A DNA stretch of 32,596 bases, taken from assembly GCA_003427395.1 (NCBI GenBank), contig BFEA01000006.1, forward strand, positions 6,456,318 through 6,488,913, given 5' to 3'. The notes beneath the pieces are model-generated. The model did no database searches and was not told where the DNA came from. It was given only the letters and a program-made list of their open reading frames with translations. How positions within the stretch are numbered: position 1 is the stretch's first letter; each line of letters opens with the position of its first letter. The DNA is from Chara braunii. Taxonomy: Eukaryota; Streptophyta; Charophyceae; Charales; Characeae. The translations under genes were made by a program, and so were the position numbers. Below are positions 9,746 to 19,550 of the stretch, piece after piece.

Positions 9746-9895
9746 ATGTCTCCTGCAAAGTTAGATGAGCTTCGCCGCCAGTTGAAGGAGCTCACAAAGA
9801 AGGGCTGGATTCGGCCTAGTACCTCCCCTTACGATGCGCCAGTTCTATTTGTCCTAAAGAAGGGGGGTACGTTAAGGATGTGCATTGACTATAGG
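9746..9895 (+). pseudogene. Truncated reverse transcriptase, N-terminal ~50 codons (element A)
   Basis: The segment has the gypsy RT N-terminal signature: [18 protein letters not shown], then [15 protein letters not shown], then RMCIDYR. It stops at the base before the LTR of element C (9896). The YxDD catalytic box and all later domains are missing. The closest comparison in this window is the RT of element D, which has the same blocks followed by an intact YLDD. The stretch 9499-9745 upstream is decayed pol linker with no intact frame. Confidence 0.85.
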
Positions 9896-10369
9896 TGTGA
9901 CGGGGCTGAGGCAACGAGGCTGGGAGAGAGAGGGAGAGAGTGAGAGCACACACACACACTCACTCAACTCGACGCAGACTCGACACGACTCGACGGACGT
10001 AGACACGAAGTGGCAAAGTCGCAAAGCCGAAGTCTTGGATTTTCAAACACAATGTCGAAGCAAGTCACACCGAAGCACAAGTACAGCAACAAAAAACTGG
10101 TACGAGACTGGTCCCCGTACTGTACGGGGAGCCGGTATAAGTATTGGTGACACGTACGGTACTAGGGGCATTTCTGCAAAGGCCCTGAGGGCAGAACTGA
10201 AAAATGCNGTATTTGAAAGTGGCGCCCGAATTGCAGCATGGCGCCAGTTGTCCAAAATCCTACGGTACCAAAGGAGGGGTTTGGAAAAAGGGTGCCAGGC
10301 CCAAAACGGGATGCAGCCGAAACAGCAAAAGGATAGACCAAGGATCGAGCCCTGGTGGAGTCCGTAACA
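9896..10369 (-). repeat. 3' LTR of element C
   Basis: On the + strand it starts TGTGACGG and ends CCGTAACA, so both strands begin TGTNACGG, a proper TG..CA pair with short inverted ends. The boundary is independently supported on the right by a PPT and on the left by the abrupt end of element A's RT frame. It contains an (AC)n patch near 9950, a GTACTGTACGGGGAGCC block, GGTATAAGTA near 10133 and an N at 10208. It is 474 bp long. Confidence 0.78.
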
Positions 10370-10385
10370 CTATCCCCTCCCTCTA
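10370..10385 (-). other. Polypurine tract of element C
   Basis: On the - strand TAGAGGGAGGGGATAG directly precedes the LTR start TGTTACGG. The PPT primes plus-strand DNA synthesis in LTR elements. Position and composition both fit. Confidence 0.78.
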
Positions 10386-11469
10386 GAAGCCAACGTCCCG
10401 GCTGCCAAAAATCATGAAGCAATGTTGAAATCTGTGAAGGACGGGACGAGGCCGGTCACTGGTTAACAAGTCGAAAGGGAATAGGGGTATAATGTGGGTG
10501 GCATGGGTTGCGGGAGTAAGAGGGGACAGGGTTTGGTACAGGTGAACAGGGTTGTCTTAGTGATGAACTAAGGGGACTGCATGGTTTGCTATAAGTTAAG
10601 GGGGAACAAAGGTCAGGGAACAGGGAACTTCTATTGATGTTGTACTGGGTAAGGGAAACAGTGTGTTTGAAAACAGGGTATTTCTATTGATGTTCTAGTG
10701 GGTAAGGGAAACAATGGTCAGGGAGAATAGGGAATGTCTATTGATGTTCTAGTGGGTACAGGAACAATGGTTTGGGAATCAGGGATCTGCTAATGATGTT
10801 CTACAGGGTTGTCAAAGTCAGGAAAAATAAAAATGAAAATGTTTGTTCAGGATGCAAGGGCTGGTGTGTCCGAAGGGGTCGGAAGCAGAATCTCAGGTAG
10901 GAACAAGGTGTCCAAGTGTCATGAAAGGGGGTCTGCGGCAGTCTTGATCAGGTCTTTGGAGTAGGTGGTAGAAATGGTCTTCCGTGGCTGAGACAGGTAA
11001 ACGTCCAAGAAGCGTAGTAGTAGTTCAAATGTCAAAGTCCAAGTGCTAGGGTGCGTTCGGTACACGAAATGCAATGAGGTCTGATCTGGAAGCAAGGAAG
11101 TCGCAGACTGATGCAAAGATCCATGTCACAAGTTGCTGCTCCAGTAAGTCTGCGAGTCGCGATGCCGACCGATGAAACAACATGGTGGCTAAACCAGCTG
11201 CATAATCTCCATGAACAGTGAGGCAACAGGCCATCGTCCTCGTGCGCTTGCCATTAGATCCTTTATTGCCGGCGTCACGCAGGTCCACAAGCATTGGACA
11301 AGAGAGACAAGGTAGTGGAGAGGACAGATGGGACAAGGCTAGGCGAAGGTAAGGGCAGATCAGACATCAGGAATCAGGGTCAAGGGGAGGGTGGCTGGGT
11401 TCAAGGGTGTGTGTAGAGCAGGGTTGCAAGGGTTTTTAGCGGGGGTTTATGCCACAGCTATATAGGTAT
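10386..11469 (-). other. Long 3' untranslated region of element C
   Basis: About 1.1 kb between the end of the chromodomain frame (11470) and the PPT. It holds a 53-bp tandem repeat and otherwise only short, unconvincing frames. An unusually long 3' UTR can carry an extra gene or regulatory RNA in gypsy elements, but I find no recognisable product. Confidence 0.6.
10580..10812. repeat. ~53-bp tandem repeat in the 3' UTR of C
   Basis: The core CTATTGATGTTCTAGTGGGTA recurs at 10631, 10684, 10738 and, as CTAATGATGTTC, at 10790. The spacing is 53, 54 and 52 bp, and the units are separated by GGGAA..CAGGGA filler. There are four degenerate copies. Confidence 0.8.
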
Positions 11470-12777
11470 CTAGAACATAGGATTAGCACGATCATAGACG
11501 TGGACAAGTTTCATGGCGTTCTTAAGATTAGAGAGAGGTTCCCATGTAGATGCTTCGTCGGGGTATCCGGTCCATTTGACTTTGTATTCAGTGGTTGGTT
11601 CTGGATGGTCAGATACCTAAGTAGTTCGTCGGCCGATGATGGTTTCGACAACGAATTCAGGGTCTGTGGGTAGCATGATTGGTGGAGGTCTAGGATATGG
11701 GCGGTCGGCGAACTGGGGCGGGGATTCATGGTATTCTTTTAGGTACTCGACATAGAAGACTGGGTGGACACGACTCATGGCAGGGGGAAGTTAGAGTTTG
11801 TAGTTGACGGGGGAGGTTTGTTCAATGATGGGGAAGGGACTGAGCCATTTGTTGGAGAGTTTCTTGGACAAGCCGTGTTCGGGTTCAAAGCGTTTGGCGG
11901 AGAGCCAGACTTTGTCCCCTACTTTGAATGACACGTTGCGTCTATGTTTGTTAGTTGTGTTGGCTTGTTGTTCTTGGGTTCGTTCAATGGCTTCAGAGGC
12001 TTCTCTCGGGAGTCTGTTCATTGTTGCTACCCATTCATTGAGAGAGGGGCAGGGGGTGGATGGGTTAAGCTGCAAAGGAAGCAAGAAGTCAGAGGGCAAG
12101 CGAGGGTGGTAGCCAAGATCGAGGTAGAATGGAGACATGTCGGTGGAAGGGCAGACGACGTTGTTGTAGGCAATCTCGGCGGCTGTGAGCAACTGATCCC
12201 AATCGTGTTGATGAGGATGACAATGCTTCCGCAAGATTATTTGGAGAGTATCGTTCATCTTCTCTATTTGTCCATCGGTCTGTGGATGGAATGCAGTGCT
12301 ATACTTGAGTGTGGTTCCATAGGCCGTGAAAAGGTGTTTCCAGAATTGTGAGAGAAAGCGAGGATCACAGTCACTGATTATGTTCTCGGGGAGGCCGTGA
12401 TGGCGAGCAACGTGGTCGAAGAAGAGTGTGGCGACGTCTTTGGCACTGTGCGAGGTCGTGCAAGGGATGAAGTGGGCACGTTTGGTCAAGTGGCAGACAA
12501 TGACGTAGATGCAATCATGCCCGCGGTCGGTCTTGGGAAGGCCGCATACGAAATCCATGGAGATGGACTGCCACTGGTGAGTTGGGATGGGCAATGATTG
12601 GAGCTTGCCGAGTTTGGCCCGGTTCGAGAGGTTGACAACTTGACTCGTGGGGCACGAGCAAATGTATGCTTTGACGTCGGCGAGCAGGGAAGGCCAGTAG
12701 AAGTAGCGGGAGATGATGTCGAAGGTTTTTTTGAAACCGAGGTGTCCTGCGGTCTTGGCGTCGTGGTGCTCAGCCAA
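11470..12777 (-). pseudogene. Integrase with C-terminal chromodomain (element C)
   Basis: The zinc domain has HH..GHLG and YICSCPTSQ, so the final zinc cysteine is Ser. The catalytic core shows SMDFV (first Asp), IISDCDPRF (second Asp) and QIEKMN (Glu), so the DDE triad is complete. A GDKVWL..PFPI GPY/F-like module follows. After a TAA at 11793-11791 the same frame gives MSRVHPVFYVEYLKEY. Then comes a chromodomain (about 11658-11500) with EFVVETIIGRR and YKVKWTGYPDEASTWEP, broken by a TAG at 11619-11617. The final stop is at 11472-11470. Chromodomains direct integration to marked chromatin (established for chromoviruses). Both internal stops replace positions consistent with Gln. Confidence 0.88.
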
Positions 12778-13843
12778 GAGTTGAGTACGGAGACCACGTG
12801 CATCAGGGATGCGAAGTCGGCGAGTGTCTTTGGTATGTCGTGAAGGGAGTAGTCGGGGACCAGGTCAAGATTGTGGAGCTTGTTGTAGATGGTGGCGAAG
12901 TCTGGGCAAGAGAGGTAGCCTTGGGTGTATCGGTGATGGAGTGATGGGAGGAGTTGGATATGCGTCATGGTGGCGTAGACTTTCTCGGGGGGCTTGTGGT
13001 CGGGTCGTCGAGAGAGGGCAAATGGTGAATGTGAATTGGCAAGGAAGTCTAGCCAGCGGGCTTGGCGTGGAGTGATATCTTTCTTGGAGAGGATGGAGGC
13101 GACGATGGTGTTGTCAGTGCGGATGGTGAAGTATTGCCCGTCGAGGTACGGGCGCCAGACTGTGAGGGCGTGAATCACGGCGAGGAGTTCCTTCTTGGGG
13201 TAATCCATCTCCGCGGGAAGGAGCTTCTTGGAGGAGTATTGCCCGTCTTGCTAGCGAAGGCGATGTGGTATTTGTCGGGTGGAGTCTCGGGGTGAGTGGG
13301 GGAGTTCTTGATGGAGGGGGTGTCAGCGGTGTCACGAGGGAAATGTTGGGACAGTACGGTGCCAATGGCGAAGTCAGAGGCGTCAGTGGTGACATAAAAG
13401 TGGCGAGTGGGGTCGACGATCTTGAGGATAGGGGCCGTGGTGATGGTTTGCTTGAGTAAGTCGAAAGCGTTTTGGCGGCGGTCGTTCCAATTGAAGGGCT
13501 CGTCCTTGCGTGTGAGTTCGTGGAGAGGGTAAAAGATCTCAGAAAAGTTGCGAATGAACAGGTGGTAATAGTTGGCAAGGCCGAGGAAGGAACGGAGTTG
13601 GAGGAGGGTCTTGGGCGGCTGGTACTCGACAAGGGCTATGACCTTCGAGGGATCCATACGGAATGTGGCCGAGGTATTCGACGCTCGAAGCGGCAAACGT
13701 CCATTTGCTGAGCTTGGCGTAGAATTTCTGCTCTCGGAGGATCGAGAGGACTTGGCGAATATGCTTGAGGTGGGACTCGAAGGTGGGGCTAAAGATGAGG
13801 ATATCATCAAGGTACACGACGACACAGACTTCGAGGAGGTCAC
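12486..13843 (-). pseudogene. RT thumb/connection and RNase H (element C), frameshifted
   Basis: One frame (about 13680-13250) carries LRSFLGLANYYHLFIRNFSE and the RNase H start FYVTTDASDFAIGTVLSQ (first catalytic Asp). A second frame, from about 13208, carries YPKKELLAVIHAL (Glu) and FTIRTDNTIV (Asp), followed by tether sequence up to the integrase. The usual ADALSR end is blurred to FALSRRPDH. RNase H degrades the RNA of the RNA-DNA hybrid. At least one frameshift, near 13210-13250, splits the domain, so it is not functional. Confidence 0.85.
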
Positions 13844-14675
13844 GAAAGATGTGATTCATGGTGGACTCGGATGTGGCGGGGGCATTGGTGAGTCCGGAAG
13901 GCATTACGAGGAACTCATAGTGCCCGAACCGAGAGCGGAATGCTGTCTTATGGGTGTCCTCCTCGCGGATACGGATCTGGTGGAAGCCATTACGAAGGTC
14001 AATCTTGGTGAAATATTTGGCTCCACGAAGTCGGTCAAGGAGCTCGGAGATCCGAGGTAAGGGGTACTTGTTCTTGATCGTGATCCGGTTCAAGGCACGG
14101 TAGTCTGTGCACATGCGGAGTTCCGAAGTTCCACCTTTTTTTACAAAAAGGCAGCTAGTACCGAAGGGAGATGAACTCGGCTTAATGAACCTTTTTTCAA
14201 GGAGCTCATTGAGTTGCCGCCTCATTTCTTCGGCTTCGGGAACCGAGAGTTGGTATGGAGGGTGGCAAGGTGGAGAATGTTCGGGCTCCAAATCGATGGT
14301 ATGGGATATGCCACGATCCGGAGGTAATCCGGCAGGCAGGGACTCAGGGAAGACGTCCTTGAACTCGTCGAGGATAGAGGTGAGGGTGGGGTCAGAGGGG
14401 GGGGCTTGATCGGGTTTGTCCGTTGGGAGTAAGTCCTCAGGACTTTCGCGGTCAAGGGCAAGGCAATAGTAGGCGGAGTCGGGGTTCATGCGGGCCATGT
14501 GGAGGAATTGATGTGGGGCAACGGAGCCTTGGGAGGTCGGATATGGGAGATAGGGAATGTCGATGGTTGTGTCGGGGGGGTTGGTGAGGCAGAGGAAGTT
14601 GGGGTGGAATGCGTATGGCATGTAGCGGTCAAACCATAGTGTTCCTAAGACGATGTCGCACATGCATGACATCAA
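13539..14675 (-). pseudogene. Reverse transcriptase of element C
   Basis: The frame opens with the protease tail CDIVLGTLWFDRY. RT blocks follow in order: EEMRRQLNELLEKRFIKPS, LRMCTDYRALNRITIKNKYPLP, YFTKIDLRNGFHQIRI, HYEFLVMPSGLTNAPAT and VVVYLDDILIFS. It ends with the SVEYLGHI block. The YLDD catalytic pair is intact. MPFGLTNAPATF has become MPSGLTNAPATS, two Phe-to-Ser changes. After about 13660 the frame is lost and the RT C-terminus continues in another frame. It copies the element RNA into DNA; this copy is broken downstream. Confidence 0.9.
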
Positions 14676-15351
14676 ATGAGACCTGACTGCGGAGGGTTCC
14701 TACTGTCATGGTGGTCTCGGGAACCGTGCGGTCCACTACGACGGCGGTGTCTTTGTCCCCTAGACGGATCGTAATCGGGGAGTCGTAACCGGTAGAGGTA
14801 AGACCGGCTTTCTGGACACACGCGTCGGTGATGAAGTTACCAGTGGCTCCTATGTCGAGGAGGGCCTGAAACTTAGTGGTAGACGCACCAAGGGTGGCGG
14901 CGATGAATTTGAGGTGGAAACCGGATGAGTTGGCGGTGGAGATAATGGTGTTGAGGCAACGTTGTTCGTTGCCTAATCGGACAAGCCGATCGAGTCGAGC
15001 TTGTTCCTCAACAACATCGGAGAAGGTGACAGAGGATGGATTTGGAAGGAGGGTGGAGGAGCACGAAGCAGTGAGGGGCGTCTCAAGTGATGAAGGTTGC
15101 GACGCCTCGGGGTCATCCGATGGAGAGGGTGTCACCGAGGAGGGGGGAAGCAGACGGATGGTCGATGTCAAATGGGCCGTCGGTGGGGCGGGGGATGTCA
15201 CCGGCGGGTTGGCCGACAGACGAGTTGTCGATGCCGGGACGAGGTCCTGGGGACTGTGTTCAGGAAGAGGAGGGACCCACGCCTGCGGAGGGGGGTGACA
15301 CGGAGGTTGTGGGTCGATGGGCTGATGATTGGCGGGTGAACTGTCCAACAT
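14629..15351 (-). pseudogene. Aspartic protease of element C with Pro/Ser-rich linker
   Basis: The N-terminal ~130 codons are Pro/Ser/Thr-rich. The protease segment has FQALLDIGATGNFI near 14865-14825, where family members have D-S/T-G-A. The Ile codon is ATA, one C-to-T step from ACA (Thr), exactly as in element A. The last family block (DIVLG) lies in the next frame, so a frameshift separates it, around 14680-14660. Confidence 0.83.
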
Positions 15352-16834
15352 TGGGGCAGTTAGTTTGTTGGTGTCCTAACTGGCGACAACTGAAACATCC
15401 ACCCTTTGCCTGAAGGTAGGCTCTTTCCTCGGGTGTGAGTTTCTTGAGGCGGCCCCGGGGGGTGGTCGGGGAATGGCGGCTGGAGCGATCTCTTTTTTCC
15501 ATTCGCATGAGGTGAATGGCAGAGAGTTCGTCGGCGGAGGGGCCGATGTAGGTGCAGTCTTGTAGGGGGAGAGGATGCGGTCGAGTTGGAGGGTACGAGT
15601 GAGGAGGTCGGCGAGGGTCATGGGGGCCTCGTGGACAAGGGCGGCCGCCAGGTCTTTGCCGCAAACACGCTTAACGCGGGAGATGAAAGCGAAATCGTTG
15701 ATGACGTCAAAGGGGATATGTTGACGAAGCGAGCGGACGTACTGCACAAAACGGTCGGGTTGGTCCGGTTTGTTGGAGCCGACGGAATTGGTCGATATAG
15801 TCGTCGCCCGTTTTCTATGGGCGGAAGGTGGAGGTGATGAGGGGGGCCCACTCAAGGAGGGTGTGAGGCCGGAGACCGGCTTGATGGCGATTAGACATTT
15901 CGGTGTACCACCAGCGAGCAGCGTTGTCCAAAAGTCGACCGCCAGCTATGGGGAGCCAGTGGATGACGGGGATGTCGTGGAGGGAGAAGGCTTGTTGGAG
16001 TTTGGTGAGAAAGAGGAGGACATCCTCATGGGGTTGGCCCGAGAAGGTGGGGATTTCGTTGACGCGGAATGATGGGGGGATTTTGCCTTCTCTGGGGTTA
16101 ATGGTGGCAAGGGTGTTGCAATCAAGGGTGGGAGAGGGAGAGCCGAACAGGGTGAAATCATTGGCGGGGTTGGTGGGGATGAGAGCATTTGGGGGAAGTA
16201 GTGGAGAAGCGGGATACACAGCTTGTGGAATGATCTGGGTATAGTTGGGGATGGTTGAGGTAATAGTGGAGGTGGATATGAGCGGTTTTGATTGGGGAGG
16301 GACGATTGATGACTGTGTGACAGCAGAGGTTGTCGTCTTGGGCGAGGGGGGAGGTGGAGCGACCATGGTGGAGATAGTGGTGGATGAGGATGGGGGTGTA
16401 CAGGTGGACGGTGTTGGTGTGGAGGTTGAAGCAGAGGCTTGTCCGGAGGAGGGGGTGGGTTGGGGTGTGGAGGGGTGTGTGGTGGTGGTGACGATCGTGA
16501 TGGGGGGGGTGGTCCCTTCGAGCGTGGTGACGCGGTCGGATATGGACAACACGGTGGCCTTTATGTCGTCCAAAGAGGTTTGGAAGGTGTTGAGTGCGTG
16601 GAGGATGGCGGAGAGGTCGGAGGTGGCGGTGTTTGCTGGTGGTTGTTCGCCTGCGAGGTTGCGGGCGATGCTATCGACCGAGTCGGTGCGGATGTCAGAC
16701 ATGTTGATGGAGGATGCAACCATGTCAGGGGAAGAGGGGGTGGAGGACGCGGCCGGAACGGATGTGGAGGATGCAGCAGCAGCGGTGGCGGCGGCAGCGG
16801 CGCGTTGGGAGTTCTTGGTGTTGCGTGGTGGCAT
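15260..16834 (-). pseudogene. gag of element C (frameshifted)
   Basis: The start ATG at 16834 gives MPPRNTKNSQRAAAAA, then a Ser/Thr/Pro-rich region with a possible helical segment (LSAILHALNTFQTSLDDIKATVLSISD). The capsid-like part includes FRVNEIPTFSGQPHEDVLLFLTKL and NAARWWYTEM. It continues as DDYIDQFRRLQQ, then in another frame as FVQYVRSLRQHIPFDVINDFAF and LADLLTRTLQLDRI. A third switch leads to the zinc knuckle CFSCRQLGHQQTNC (CX2CX4HX4C, about 15406-15365). At least two frameshifts, near 15750 and 15540, prevent a full-length product. The start is favoured because it is the first ATG of the long frame and follows the AT-rich leader. Confidence 0.87.
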
Positions 16835-16859
16835 GTGGAGATTCGGGGGAGGGGGAGGG

Positions 16860-17245
16860 GTTCTGATTTATTTATCAATAAATAAAGATAATTGCCAAGG
16901 TTTCCCAAAGAAGAAAAAAATTTTCGAATTTACAAAATATCTAAAAAGAATTAAATAAATTTCAAGAAGGAGGAATTTTTTTTTTTTTGAAAAAGGAAAA
17001 GATAAAAGGAATTTGGGGATTTATGTGGAGGCAGGTTATGGGAATCAATTTAATTCGGCAAAAATGCCCGCAATAAATTAATTCGAGAAAATTAAAATTT
17101 AAGATGAAGATTTTACAGAAAAAAGGAATGAAATTAATTGAATTTCGGAATTCAGGATTTTCGAAAAGTAAAAAAAAAAAATAATCAAAATTTAAAATAG
17201 AAATGACTTTTAGAAAATATTTATTTGAATTTAAAATTTATTTAA
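16860..17245 (-). other. AT-rich leader of element C / insertion site of D
   Basis: About 390 bp of A/T-rich sequence, strikingly unlike the GC-rich gag next to it, with no PBS visible. It is probably the 5' untranslated leader of C. A similar AT-rich scrap (25993-26025) lies on the other side of element D, in keeping with D having inserted within it. Confidence 0.55.
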
Positions 17246-18094
17246 TGGATTAAATTGCTTTCATTCACACTTCACATGCATGCAAACAGTAGCGCAGCAA
17301 ACTGGCAACATGCGCCCACTCATAACTCAGAGATATGGCAACCCAGATACGAGTTCACTTTTAATGGCTATGGTGTCTCAGCGCCCAAACAACTTTTTGT
17401 TCGCATACACTGGATCGCCCTGGATATCCCACACGCGTCTCTCTGAACACACACACACACACATACTGAACACCAACTACAGCTATGGCGGTTGTGGCCG
17501 CCTCTACCCTATCGCTATGGCTAAACTCCTGTCTCTCTGCCCACTTCGTCTTCGGGCTCACTGCAGACCTCCTTGCACAAGTCGCTAGGACAGCGGTTCC
17601 GCATGGCTCACGCAGGAATGAATGAATGGTTGGGCGCTGCCTCTTGATTTATACTTCTGCAGCTCGTTGGTCTGCCCTTTTCCATCGGCCCATGGTGCAC
17701 ACAGTCCCTCATGGTACTTGCTGGACTGGACTGGGACTGTCTGGACTGCACCGCTGACTGCTTAGGGACTCACTGCTAACCTACTGAGGTCGTACTGCAA
17801 TCGCACTGCAGTTAGTCCACCACTTGACTCACCACTTGCCCACTTGGCCACTTGCCGACCTTCTAGAAGGCTACAACTAAGACTTCTCGACTTCACTAAG
17901 ACTTTTATTCGACAGACCTACAGATCGAACCCCTACAACCTACGGACCTATGACAGCCTACCAGTTGCTTAGTAGTACACAGGTCACGGGTTCAACTCTC
18001 GGGGTCTACACAGGTACTGTACACGGTGGGGTAAGGACTAGGGATCGAGCCTTGGGATCTGCATCTGCTACTGCAAAAGTTGAAAACCGTTTCA
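17246..18094 (-). repeat. 3' LTR of element D
   Basis: The right end TTTCA (18094) matches the right end of the other LTR; on the - strand it starts TGAAACGG and is preceded by the purine-rich GGCGGGAG. Clear homology begins at TTGCTTTCATTCACAC (17255). The first ~10 bases (TGGATTAAA) differ from the TGCAATCAGAC of the 5' LTR, so the left boundary is uncertain by about 10 bp. Confidence 0.82.
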
Positions 18095-18207
18095 CTCCCG
18101 CCGTCCTAAATTCGAGGTCCTCCGAGAATATGTTAGTCCAAGGCAGGACCTTTACTCTTCTTATCACGCTCATTGGCTCTGACTATGTCGGGAGCTGTTT
18201 CTAGAAG

Positions 18208-19471
18208 TTATGTTCTAGTAAACCAGTGGTCGTCTTCCGGTTCCTGGTGCGCAAACCGGACCTTATACTGTTTCTGTGGACGAGCTCTACCTCCTGTCCT
18301 AAACACATCTTCATCTACAATGCCATCAATGTCATATCTTCCATCCATATCCGGAGGGATCATGGATCTTCTTGAAGGGAACTCTTGACTTGTGACACAC
18401 GGCAATAGCTTTGATGCATGGAATACAGGATAGGTGTGGAGGTGTGCTGGAATCTCTATTGTGTAGGACGACCCATCCTCTCCGCCCTTGACTTCTAGAA
18501 CTGGCCACGGTCCTCTATACGCTGGCAGTAACTTCTGCGAAGTGTTCTCCTCAGGAGCAAACTCTTTGGATTTGACCCAGACTAAGTCGGCTACTTGAAA
18601 CTGCGTCGGGCGACGGTGCTTATTTGCCTGTTCTATCATTCGTTGTTAGGCCTTCTTGAGGTTTTCAACAACTGTAGCTAACTCTCTCTCGTGCTGTATC
18701 GCAAACTCCCTGGTTCTGGGCGGTAGCCTGTGAATCTGATCCCGGGTAAGTCCCTCAAACGGTCTGCGGGTCTAAAGGACTTGTGCAAGTTGTTGGGAGT
18801 GCGATAGGTAGACAAATGCACGCTGTTATTGTATGCGCTAGCTACCTTGGGCAACATCTCGTCCCAATTGACTTGATCCGGTCTAATATACATGTGCAGA
18901 ACTTGCTGCAGGATCTTGTTCATCTGTTCTGTCTGACCGTTAGTCTCTGGATGACGGCTAGATGACATCAGCAACTTTGATCCATAGACTCTCATTAGTT
19001 CCTGCCAGTTCTGAATTGTGAATCTGGTGTCTCTATCACTAACTATAGACAGCGGAACCCCGTGATCACTAATCCAATGATAAAAAAACTTCTGAATGAC
19101 TAACTCCGTACGTGCCTCTGCAGGCAAAGGAACAAAAACTGCATATTTACTTAATCTATCAACTATCAACTGGGATCCATAAAGTCAGTGGAGACTAAAT
19201 CTCCAAGCTGGTCTAGAATAGGCAAGGGTATGAGAAGACCTAGAGGGGCACGCGTTATGGTCTTGTTCCTCTGGCAAACTTTGCAACTGCGAACATACTC
19301 TATGCAGTCATCTTTCATTCCTGGCCAGGTATACGCACGCATCAGATTGGCTAAAGTCTTTTGCCAACCAAAGTGTCCCTCTGTATCGTGGCATTCCCCT
19401 AGGATCAAACTACTGATCTCCTCACTGTTGGGGACGCACAGGCGGTCTACTACATCAGTCTTCTCAAACAA
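18208..19471 (-). pseudogene. Integrase with chromodomain-like tail (element D)
   Basis: The zinc domain is complete: HDTEGHFG and CKVCQ. The core starts STDFM (first Asp) but breaks off at DPS, 19174-19166. It resumes in another frame at IVDRLSKYAVFVPLP, so the strand after the first Asp is shortened by several codons. VSDRDTRF (second Asp) and QTEQMN (Glu) are present. A further shift near 18720 leads into the last frame, which has a TAA at 18648-18646, then a GPY/F module (LVWVKSKEF..YRGPWPVLEV). It ends in a chromodomain-like YDIDGIVDEDV..QYKVRFAH..DDHWF. The TAA at 18210-18208 is followed by a further open stretch in the same frame, so this stop may also be secondary. Confidence 0.88.
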
Positions 19472-19550
19472 TAGTCCCTCAATAGTGCGGTAGTGCGGTT
19501 CGGTCTCTGGGGCCTCCTTAACTCTCTTGAGGAGGTCACTATAGATAGGG

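Larger units (their letters stand above)
4734..9895 (+). mobile_element. Ty3/gypsy element A, 5' part only
   Basis: The order is LTR (4734-5776), PBS (5780-5791), leader, broken gag with zinc knuckle, protease and the first ~50 codons of RT. It ends abruptly after CIDYR, where the LTR of element C begins at 9896. Domain order gag-PR-RT is the Ty3/gypsy order. The rest of RT, RNase H, integrase and 3' LTR are not in the window. Element B (26026-29126) is a second copy of the same family, with matching LTR, leader landmarks and gag style. Many stops and at least two frameshifts make it non-functional. Confidence 0.88.
9896..17245 (-). mobile_element. Ty3/gypsy chromovirus-type element C, inserted in A
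   Basis: Read on the - strand, it has an AT-rich leader (about 17245-16860), gag (16834-15260), protease, RT, RNase H and integrase with chromodomain (15351-11470). A 1.1-kb 3' UTR, PPT (10385-10370) and 3' LTR (10369-9896) complete it. The 5' LTR and PBS are not seen; element D begins where they would be expected. The left junction is clean: element A's RT frame stops at ATAGG (9891-9895), the presumptive 5-bp target site whose partner is outside what I can find. Frameshifts and stops show it is dead. Confidence 0.85.

Noticed and set aside
16245-16958. Gly/Val-rich + strand open frame of 237 codons
   Set aside because: It is the antisense shadow of the Ser/Thr/Pro-rich gag of element C.
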